Shown: piece by piece, positions 15,736 to 21,993 of the stretch
How positions within the stretch are numbered: position 1 is the stretch's first letter
Layout: the number at the start of each line of letters is the position of its first letter
Source of the DNA: Deltaproteobacteria bacterium
GTDB lineage: Bacteria > Desulfobacterota > Desulfuromonadia > Desulfuromonadales > BM103
Assembly (NCBI GenBank): GCA_024636215.1
Contig: JAGXHL010000011.1
Span: forward strand, 1-21,993
Direction: 5' to 3'
DNA: 21,993 nt
Position numbers and translations under genes: made by a program
Notes under the pieces: model-generated
Told to the model about the DNA's origin: nothing
Database searches by the model: none
What the model saw: only the letters and a program-made list of their open reading frames with translations

Positions 15736-16528
15736 AACGACTAAGCCCTTGCTTGAGGTCAAAAACCTGACCATGGACTTTGGTGGCCTGCGTGCTGTCG
15801 ATGCTGTTTCTCTTGAAGTCTGTGCCGGTGAGATTGTCGCCCTGATCGGTCCAAACGGAGCCGGCAAGACAACCTTTTTCAATTGTGTGACGGGTATTTA
15901 CAAACCGTCCAATGGTGACGTCCTGGTTCATCCGCCTGAAAAGAAATCACAGAAGATCAACGGTTTCAAGTCTAACCGGGTTACAACAATCGGCATGGCG
16001 AGAACCTTTCAGAATATTCGCCTGTTTCAGAATATGACAGTGCTTGAAAACGTTATGATCGGCCGGCATTGTCGAACGACAACAAATATTCTCGGTGCTG
16101 TTTTACGGGGCAAAAAGACCAAGCGTCAGGAGCAGGAAACGATTGATCGAAGTTATGACCTTCTCAAAAAGGTCGGGCTGTTTGGTGTTGCCGATGAATT
16201 TGCCAAGAACCTGCCTTATGGCGCCCAGCGCCGCCTTGAAATTGCCAGAGCCATGGCGACCGATCCTTTTCTTTTGTTGCTGGATGAACCTGCTGCAGGC
16301 ATGAATCCCCAGGAGACAAAAGATCTCGACGAACTGATTGTTCGTATCCGCGACACGGAAAAAATTTCAATTCTTCTGATTGAACACGATATGAAACTGG
16401 TTATGAATATCTCTGATCGCATTTACGTTATGGAGTACGGTAAGGAAATCGCCCAAGGGTCACCCATGGATATTCGCAACAACCCGAAAGTCATCGAGGC
16501 GTATCTCGGGGAGGAAGCCGATGCTTGA
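15728..16528 (+). CDS. livG: branched-chain amino acid ABC transporter ATP-binding protein LivG
   Basis: A 266-residue cytosolic ATPase of the Liv transporter. Walker A is GPNGAGKT (41-48). The LivG-type sequence ARTFQNIRLFQNMTVLENVMIG (starting at 91) follows. The signature motif is the divergent LPYGAQRR (162-169) seen in LivG proteins. Walker B is FLLLLDEP (181-188) and the switch His is His220 in LLIEHDM. GGAGG (15717-15721) is correctly spaced for the ATG at 15728 and too close for the in-frame ATG at 15722, so the shorter start is preferred. It overlaps livM by 8 bp and livF by 8 bp, which implies translational coupling. Confidence 0.95.
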   Translation: MSETTKPLLEVKNLTMDFGGLRAVDAVSLEVCAGEIVALIGPNGAGKTTFFNCVTGIYKPSNGDVLVHPPEKKSQKINGFKSNRVTTIGMARTFQNIRLFQNMTVLENVMIGRHCRTTTNILGAVLRGKKTKRQEQETIDRSYDLLKKVGLFGVADEFAKNLPYGAQRRLEIARAMATDPFLLLLDEPAAGMNPQETKDLDELIVRIRDTEKISILLIEHDMKLVMNISDRIYVMEYGKEIAQGSPMDIRNNPKVIEAYLGEEADA

Positions 16529-17228
16529 GTTACGCAGGGTCGATACCTATTATGGCAATATCCAGGCGCTTAAGGGTGTTTCCATTGATATTAACGAGGG
16601 TGAAATTGTGACTTTGATCGGTGCCAACGGCGCCGGCAAGAGCACTACTTTGATGACGATCTGCGGGGTGACTCCGCCGCGCAATGGTGAAATCTACTTC
16701 AAGGGCACACCGATTCACAAGATGTCTACGGAGAAGATTGTGGCCCTGGGGCTTGTTCAGGTTCCCGAAGGTCGGCGCATTTTCCCGACCATGTCGGTTC
16801 TGGAAAATCTGGAGATGGGCACGTTTCTGCGTCGGGATAAAAGCGATATCCAGAAAGATATCGACTATGTCCTTGAACTCTTCCCGATCCTGGCCCAGCG
16901 GCGTTCCCAGATGGGTGGCACCTTGAGCGGCGGCGAGCAGCAGATGCTGGCGATTTCCAGAGCACTGATGGCTCGTCCCCGAGTGCTTTTGCTCGACGAA
17001 CCTTCTCTGGGCCTGGCACCCTTGATTATCAAGCAGATTTTCGAAATCATCAAGAAGATCAATCAGGAGCAGAAGACTACGATCTTCCTGGTCGAGCAAA
17101 ACGCCAACCAGGCCCTGAAATTGGCTCATCGTGGTTACGTCATGGAAAACGGTCGGATTACTCTGACTGATACCGCGGCCAATCTGTTGGATAATGAACA
17201 GGTGAAATCGGCTTACCTCGGATTGTAG
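16521..17228 (+). CDS. livF: branched-chain amino acid ABC transporter ATP-binding protein LivF
   Basis: A 235-residue cytosolic ATPase that pairs with LivG. Walker A is GANGAGKS (34-41), followed by VPEGRRIFPTMSVLENLEMG, which is diagnostic of LivF. The signature is LSGGEQQ (135-141) and Walker B is VLLLDEPSLGLAP. The switch position is Gln193 in VEQNA instead of His, which is normal for LivF. The ATG overlaps the end of livG, and a GGGGAGG sequence lies a few bases upstream. It is the last gene of the transporter operon, followed by a long hairpin terminator. Confidence 0.95.
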   Translation: MLELRRVDTYYGNIQALKGVSIDINEGEIVTLIGANGAGKSTTLMTICGVTPPRNGEIYFKGTPIHKMSTEKIVALGLVQVPEGRRIFPTMSVLENLEMGTFLRRDKSDIQKDIDYVLELFPILAQRRSQMGGTLSGGEQQMLAISRALMARPRVLLLDEPSLGLAPLIIKQIFEIIKKINQEQKTTIFLVEQNANQALKLAHRGYVMENGRITLTDTAANLLDNEQVKSAYLGL

Positions 17229-17252
17229 TTGCAGAGCTTTCCTGTCATAAAG

Positions 17253-17294
17253 GAAACGGGAGTGGTTGATCATCAACCGCTCCCGTTTCGTTTT
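17253..17294 (+). terminator. terminator of the liv operon
   Basis: An 18-bp stem with arms at 17253-17270 and 17272-17289, a single-base nominal loop, and only one U-G wobble pair. It is followed by TTTT (17291-17294). It begins 25 bp past the livF stop. The arms are symmetrical enough for it to act on the other strand too, where the small membrane protein gene points toward it. Confidence 0.9.
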
Positions 17295-17343
17295 ATAAAA
17301 GCGAAGGTGATGAAAAGCCCTCGCCAGGTTGTTTTGATGCATG

Positions 17344-17381
17344 GTTGAGCAAACCGACCCTGGTTGCGCAAACCGACCCTG
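17344..17381. repeat. 19-bp tandem direct duplication
   Basis: GTTGAGCAAACCGACCCTG (17344-17362) is followed immediately by GTTGCGCAAACCGACCCTG (17363-17381), differing at one base. It lies in the gap between the liv terminator and the end of the small membrane protein gene. Its function is unknown. Confidence 0.85.
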
Positions 17382-17407
17382 GGATAGGCCGTATCTCCTC
17401 CTTGATT

Positions 17408-17545
17408 CTAACCAGGGCCGTCGAGCAGGTCCATCAAGAACTCAATGAACCCTTCCGTCAGTTCTTCTATGTCAACCCCGAAGAAATAGGAGGCGATGAA
17501 CACGCCCGCAACGCAGATGCCGATTGGAAAGATGATCTTTTTCAT
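17408..17545 (-). CDS. 45-residue single-span membrane miniprotein, unknown function
   Basis: This short frame is easily missed. The product starts MKKIIFPIGICVAGVFIASY, a basic N-terminus followed by one hydrophobic span (about residues 4-24). The rest is an acidic amphipathic tail, with DIEELTEG and a C-terminal FLMDLLDGPG. Support comes from the upstream signals: GAGAGGGG on the coding strand (17551-17558) 5 nt before the ATG, and a TATAAT promoter just ahead of it (17569-17574). I recognise no family. It could be a small inner-membrane regulator, the regulated partner of a transporter, or a toxin-like peptide. The sequence does not decide. A longer frame on the opposite strand lacks such signals and is judged a shadow. 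Confidence 0.62.
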   Translation of the reverse strand: MKKIIFPIGICVAGVFIASYFFGVDIEELTEGFIEFLMDLLDGPG

Positions 17546-17568
17546 GAAGGCCCCTCTCTTAAACTTGG

Positions 17569-17597
17569 ATTATAACCAAAAGCTCACATTTTGCCAT
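17569..17597 (-). promoter_or_regulatory. putative promoter of the 45-residue miniprotein
   Basis: On the minus strand a perfect TATAAT (17569-17574) has ATGGCA (17592-17597, four of six consensus bases) at exactly 17 bp. The predicted leader is about 17 nt and contains the ribosome binding site. Confidence 0.55.
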
Positions 17598-17686
17598 CGA
17601 TAGAATTATATATAAACATAATTAAACTGAGATAAGCAAAACAATAAATATATAAGCATAAAAAATATATAAAAAAGCATAGTAAG

Positions 17687-17708
17687 GCATAATTATATAT
17701 AATTATGC
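17687..17708. repeat. perfect 22-bp AT-rich palindrome
   Basis: The half-site GCATAATTATA (17687-17697) is followed immediately by its reverse complement TATAATTATGC (17698-17708). It lies about 107 bp upstream of the leuB -35 box. There is no T-run after it, so it is not a standard terminator. A dimeric regulator site is a possible reading. Confidence 0.9.
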
Positions 17709-17814
17709 ATAATATCTTAGAATAAATTTTTCGAGTGGAACTCTGCTATAAAAATATCTTAAGGATACCAGTAAATCAGCGTAAAAGTGATATATTGCGC
17801 GCGTTTGAAAGAAT

Positions 17815-17843
17815 TTGACAAAGGAGGGTTCCCTTCTTATAGT
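17815..17843 (+). promoter_or_regulatory. sigma70 promoter of leuB with palindromic spacer
   Basis: TTGACA (17815-17820), a 17-bp spacer and TATAGT (17838-17843). The spacer is filled by AAGGAGGG-TT-CCCTTCTT (17821-17838), an inverted repeat matching at seven of eight positions. Start would be near 17850, giving a leader of about 100 nt. The palindrome is a strong operator candidate. Confidence 0.8.
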
Positions 17844-17885
17844 GGCATCCGGCAAATTTGAGAGTTCCAGGCTGACCATGAGCAC

Positions 17886-19037
<1,152 letters not shown>

Positions 19038-19042
19038 GACAG

Positions 19043-19061
19043 GCACGTGGCGCGTGGCGTG
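19043..19061. repeat. short heptamer array E (downstream of leuB)
   Basis: Nearly three 7-bp units on the plus strand, GCACGTG, GCGCGTG and the partial GCGTGAA, of the same family as array C and the inverse of array D. It starts 5 bp past the leuB stop codon. Confidence 0.6.
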
Positions 19062-19114
19062 AAAATCAAAAACTAGCCTGCTAACAACTCAAATAGCAAA
19101 TAAAGGAAAAGAAG

Positions 19115-20215
19115 ATGAAAGTCGGTATCGTTGGTTGGCGTGGAATGGTCGGCTCGGTTCTTATGCAGCGGATGCAGGAAGAGAACGACCTGGCCGGTAT
19201 GGAGCCGGTCTTTTTCTCAACCTCTCAGGCAGGTCAGGACGCTCCTATGGGTGCGGGCACTCTCAAGAGTGCCGAAGACCTTGCGGAACTGAGTCAACTG
19301 GATGTCATCATCACCTGTCAGGGTGGTGATTATACCAAGTCTGTTCATCCACAACTGCGCAAGACAGGTTGGGACGGCTACTGGATCGATGCCGCCAGCT
19401 CTTTGCGCATGGAGTCCGATGCTGTCATTATCCTCGATCCGGTTAACCGTAATGTCATCGATGAGGCTCTGGCCAGTGGTGTTAAAGATTTCATCGGCGG
19501 AAACTGTACCGTCAGCCTGATGCTGATGGCGCTCGGCGGCCTGTTCCGCGCCGGATTGGTTGAGTGGGTCTCTTCCATGACTTACCAGGCCGCTTCCGGG
19601 GCCGGGGCACCGAACATGCGTGAACTTTTGAGCCAGATGGGACGCCTGGAAGGTTCGGTTTCAGAGCTCTTGAGCGACCCTTCTTCGGCCATTCTGGATA
19701 TCGACCGCAAAGTCACTGAATCCCTGCGTGGAGATGTCCTCCCGACCAAAGAGTTCGGCTACCCCCTGGCAGGAAGCTTGCTGCCCTGGATCGATCGTGA
19801 AGTCGAAGACGGCCAGAGTCGTGAAGAGTGGAAGGGCTATGCAGAAACCAACAAGATCCTGGGGCTTGCCGAACCGGTTCCGGTTGATGGCATCTGTGTT
19901 CGCATCGGTGCCATGCGCTGTCACAGCCAGGCCCTGACAATTCGCCTGAACAAGGATCTGCCGATCGCTGAAATCGAAGCATTAATCGACAATGATAACG
20001 ACTGGGTCAAGCTGGTTCCCAACACCAAAGCGGATTCCCTGAGTAAACTGACCCCTACAGCCGTGTCCGGTACCCTTGAGATCCCTGTCGGCCGGGTTCG
20101 CAAGATGAAGATGGGACCACACTACATCTCGGCATTTACTTGTGGTGATCAGCTTCTCTGGGGTGCAGCCGAACCTTTGCGACGCATGTTGCGTATTCTT
20201 AAAGAGCGCCTATAA
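19115..20215 (+). CDS. asd: aspartate-semialdehyde dehydrogenase
   Basis: Asd reduces aspartyl phosphate to aspartate semialdehyde with NADPH, the branch point to lysine, diaminopimelate, methionine and threonine. It is cytosolic. The 366 residues belong to the long enterobacterial-type Asd (E. coli 367), starting [20 protein letters not shown], with [11 protein letters not shown] as in E. coli. The catalytic Cys131 is in GGNCTVSLM. The likely general base is His270, with substrate Arg263 in [18 protein letters not shown] lies about 6 nt before the ATG. It follows leuB, with no obvious promoter in the gap, so co-transcription is likely. It ends with a strong terminator that overlaps the apparent upstream extension of the next gene. 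Confidence 0.95.
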   Translation: MKVGIVGWRGMVGSVLMQRMQEENDLAGMEPVFFSTSQAGQDAPMGAGTLKSAEDLAELSQLDVIITCQGGDYTKSVHPQLRKTGWDGYWIDAASSLRMESDAVIILDPVNRNVIDEALASGVKDFIGGNCTVSLMLMALGGLFRAGLVEWVSSMTYQAASGAGAPNMRELLSQMGRLEGSVSELLSDPSSAILDIDRKVTESLRGDVLPTKEFGYPLAGSLLPWIDREVEDGQSREEWKGYAETNKILGLAEPVPVDGICVRIGAMRCHSQALTIRLNKDLPIAEIEALIDNDNDWVKLVPNTKADSLSKLTPTAVSGTLEIPVGRVRKMKMGPHYISAFTCGDQLLWGAAEPLRRMLRILKERL

Positions 20216-20276
20216 ATCGTAATGGTCTGAAGTTTTGAGTTGTCTTCAAGTCTCCCAAGAGAGACTTTGGCAGAAT

Positions 20277-20308
20277 TTCGGGGGGCTGTTTTGGCCCCCC
20301 GAAGTTTT
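20277..20308 (+). terminator. terminator of asd
   Basis: A perfect 10-bp GC-rich stem, TTCGGGGGGC (20277-20286) and GCCCCCCGAA (20294-20303), with a 7-nt loop, followed by GTTTT. A smaller hairpin, GTCTC and GAGAC at 20250-20265, precedes it. This shows that the next gene cannot start upstream of it. Confidence 0.88.
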
Positions 20309-20333
20309 CGTCCCGCTATCCCGGATTCAAGCA

Positions 20334-21119
20334 TTGGTTGCTTCAACTGAAACAGGTTTATATCGACAAGCCGAAACACTTCTGCACAGGGCTGACCCCC
20401 GCCTGAAGATCTTCTCCTGTCTAATACTGGTTGTGCTCTCTTTTTCGGCCTCTGCCTGGATGCAATTGCTGCCACTTTCCTCAATCCTTGCCATTGCTGC
20501 CTGGTCTGCCCGGCCATTCTCCAGGCAGATATTACGGGTTTTCCGGATGCTGCGCTGGTTATTGCTCTTTAGCTTGTTGATGCATCTCTTTTTCTCTCCG
20601 GGACGAACTCTCTGGGGGTTAAGCTGGCTTTCTTTTGATGGTCTTCTGACAGGGACTTTTGTTTGCCTGCAAATACTTCTGGCTGTTACCGCCTCTGCTC
20701 TTCTGGGCATTACCACAAGCACGGCAAGTCTGTCGCTCGCCTTTGGCTGGCTGGTCCAACCCCTTGCTCTGCTTGGTTGCCGTACTGAAGAGTGGCAGAA
20801 GATTATGGCGCAGGCGATTGATTTTATTCCCCTTGTGCATGCAGAAATCAGCGTCTCCGGAAAAGCTGAAGACGCGACCTCAGACAAGTACGGCCTTAAA
20901 ACTAAGCAAGACCGGTTTCATGCCTGGGGAAAGAGCTTGCACAACCTGATCTTTCGGCTGGTTGATCGTGGCGACGAGATCGCATATTGTTTGGCTGCAG
21001 AGGATGACTCGGTTACAGGACAAAAGCGTTTGCCGGCTTTTTTGCCGATGGCTTTTTTGGATCAACTGGTCCTTGTTATCGTCTTTCTGGTAACGCTCTC
21101 TTATGGCTTGATGGGATGA
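20334..21119 (+). CDS. EcfT/CbiQ-like membrane protein, solitary
   Basis: A 261-residue polytopic membrane protein resembling the transmembrane (T) subunit of energy-coupling factor transporters. Its start, LYRQAETLLHRADPRLKIF, is the typical EcfT/CbiQ opening, and about five hydrophobic segments follow. The frame is open to 20235, but that part lies over the asd terminator and has no ATG. The TTG at 20334 gives a family-like length, though the start is uncertain. The Ala-Arg-Gly motifs that couple EcfT to its ATPases are missing: the equivalents read HAEISVSGKAE and DRGDEIAYCLAAE. No EcfA ATPase or S component is in the window. It overlaps truA by 4 bp. Linkage of ecfT to truA is common in Firmicutes. 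Confidence 0.72.
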   Translation: MVASTETGLYRQAETLLHRADPRLKIFSCLILVVLSFSASAWMQLLPLSSILAIAAWSARPFSRQILRVFRMLRWLLLFSLLMHLFFSPGRTLWGLSWLSFDGLLTGTFVCLQILLAVTASALLGITTSTASLSLAFGWLVQPLALLGCRTEEWQKIMAQAIDFIPLVHAEISVSGKAEDATSDKYGLKTKQDRFHAWGKSLHNLIFRLVDRGDEIAYCLAAEDDSVTGQKRLPAFLPMAFLDQLVLVIVFLVTLSYGLMG

Positions 21120-21856
21120 TGATGCGTACAATCCTTTTGAACGTGGAATACGATGGCACCGCCTATTTCGGTTGGCAAATCCAGCCTGACTGTCCTACCG
21201 TCCAGCATGTTGTTGAGTCCGCCCTGAAACAGGTTACGGGTTGTGACATCCGTGTTTATTCATCCAGTCGGACGGATGCAGGTGTGCATGCCCGGGATAT
21301 GGCTGTGCATTTTCATACCGAGAGTGCTTTGCCGCTCACGGCCTTCCGAGAAGGTGCGAATGCCTTCTTGCCTGATGACGTGGTTATCCGTGCCGCCAGG
21401 GAGATGCCTGAGGATTTTCACGCTCGTTATTCCTCCAAAGGGAAATGGTATCGTTATACGGTTTACAATGCCGAGGTGCGCTCTCCCCTCGCGTGTCGAA
21501 CGTCATGGCATTTGCGTTGCCAACTGGACCTGGCCTTGATGCAAGAGGCTGCGGACCTTCTGGTCGGTGAACATGATTTCCAGGCATTCAGAACCACGGG
21601 TTGTGTTGCCAGATCGACGGTTCGAGAGATTTACCAGGTTGATGTGACGGCCGAGCATGAATTTATCTATCTTGATTTCCGGGGCTCCGGTTTTTTACGC
21701 AACATGGTTCGAATGCTGGTCGGTACCCTTGCCGAGATCGGGCAGGGGAAGAGGTCTCTCAGTGACATGGAAAAACTCCTCGGGGGGGAGGACGGGCTGA
21801 GCAGCGGCGCGACAGCTCCGGCGCAAGGTCTCTGTCTGCAGGAGGTCTGGTATTAG
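21116..21856 (+). CDS. truA: tRNA pseudouridine(38-40) synthase
   Basis: TruA converts uridines 38-40 of the tRNA anticodon stem-loop to pseudouridine. It is cytosolic. The 246 residues are somewhat shorter than E. coli TruA (270). The catalytic aspartate is Asp54 in SSRTDAGVHA (49-58). Other family marks are VEYDGTAYFGWQ near the start, the F-x-A-FRTTGC stretch, and GSGFLRNMVRMLVGTL near the end. Three consecutive ATGs (21116, 21119 and 21122) are possible starts, and the first overlaps the upstream stop in an ATGA, which suggests coupling. The stop is followed immediately by a large inverted-repeat element. Confidence 0.95.
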   Translation: MMMRTILLNVEYDGTAYFGWQIQPDCPTVQHVVESALKQVTGCDIRVYSSSRTDAGVHARDMAVHFHTESALPLTAFREGANAFLPDDVVIRAAREMPEDFHARYSSKGKWYRYTVYNAEVRSPLACRTSWHLRCQLDLALMQEAADLLVGEHDFQAFRTTGCVARSTVREIYQVDVTAEHEFIYLDFRGSGFLRNMVRMLVGTLAEIGQGKRSLSDMEKLLGGEDGLSSGATAPAQGLCLQEVWY

Positions 21857-21858
21857 TT

Positions 21859-21993
21859 TTCGTCCGGAAACGGCCCTTTTCCGCAATCTCTGCGTCAATC
21901 GGCGGATTTGATTGTGCGGCGTAAAGTGCTACGCCTCCGCTCAAATCCTTGATTTCCTTGACCTTGCGAAAAATTGCTCGTTTCCAGATCGAA
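21859..21993. repeat. large imperfect inverted-repeat element at window end
   Basis: The outer arms 21859-21886 and 21964-21993 align in inverted orientation at 24 of 28 positions with two 1-nt gaps. Inside them, GGATTTGA (21904-21911) pairs with TCAAATCC (21941-21948), and GGCGTA (21918-21923) pairs with TACGCC (21930-21935) around a 6-nt loop. The whole ~135-bp block can fold into one long hairpin. It starts 3 bp past the truA stop and reaches the window edge. It may act as the truA transcript end. A dispersed palindromic repeat is my preferred reading. Confidence 0.72.

Noticed and set aside
16530..17342. 270-codon frame antisense to livF
   Set aside because: Opposite a canonical ATPase with all motifs, it lacks start signals and contains the liv terminator near its beginning.
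17345..17575. 76-codon plus-strand frame over the miniprotein gene
   Set aside because: No ribosome binding site or promoter on that strand, and it begins within the tandem duplication. The minus-strand frame has complete signals.
21695..21944. Minus-strand short frames across the end of truA and the terminal element
   Set aside because: They read through the inverted-repeat element and antisense to truA. No start signals, and they are better explained by repeat structure.

Overview
This window looks like a chromosomal segment of a Gram-negative, probably anaerobic bacterium, most likely a Desulfuromonadales-type member of the Desulfobacterota. That placement is inference, from gene content and order (pyruvate carboxylase, a single-cluster ferredoxin, a sigma54-activating response regulator, leuB-asd-EcfT-like-truA) and from protein style. 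There are no rRNA or tRNA genes, CRISPR arrays, phage genes or intact insertion sequences. Most of the window is ordinary housekeeping DNA. The unusual material is in the gaps and at gene ends.

Left part (1-7430), all genes on the minus strand. Read in their own direction: an orphan NtrC-type response regulator, an MscS-type channel, a small ferredoxin, an MFS permease, a small lipoprotein, an HD-domain protein, a DedA-family membrane protein and bioA. Four arrays of 7-bp tandem repeats lie at gene ends here or in the leuB-asd gap: just past the stop of bioA, inside the 3' end of the HD gene, 5 bp past the ferredoxin stop and 5 bp past the leuB stop. A further array encodes the first residues of the MFS protein.

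Middle part (7430-17300), plus strand. A 518-bp divergent control region precedes a full-length pyruvate carboxylase. A Cys-rich hypothetical protein follows, then a complete branched-chain amino acid ABC transporter, livK-livH-livM-livG-livF. livK has a good sigma70 promoter and is followed by a strong terminator, so the abundant binding protein can be made in excess of the membrane and ATPase subunits. livM-livG and livG-livF overlap. A very strong hairpin terminator closes the operon.

Right part (17300-21993). A 45-residue membrane miniprotein lies on the minus strand with its own promoter and ribosome binding site. Next to it is an AT-rich island (about 22% G+C) holding a perfect 22-bp palindrome. 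leuB has a near-consensus promoter whose spacer is filled exactly by a palindrome. asd follows and ends in a strong terminator, then an EcfT-like membrane protein that lacks the usual Ala-Arg-Gly coupling motifs and has no ATPase partner nearby, then truA. The last ~135 bp form one large imperfect inverted repeat that looks like a dispersed palindromic element.

Functionally, pyc (oxaloacetate supply), leuB and asd (leucine and aspartate-family synthesis) and livKHMGF (branched-chain amino acid uptake) form an amino-acid and anaplerosis neighbourhood. bioA supplies biotin, the cofactor of pyruvate carboxylase.
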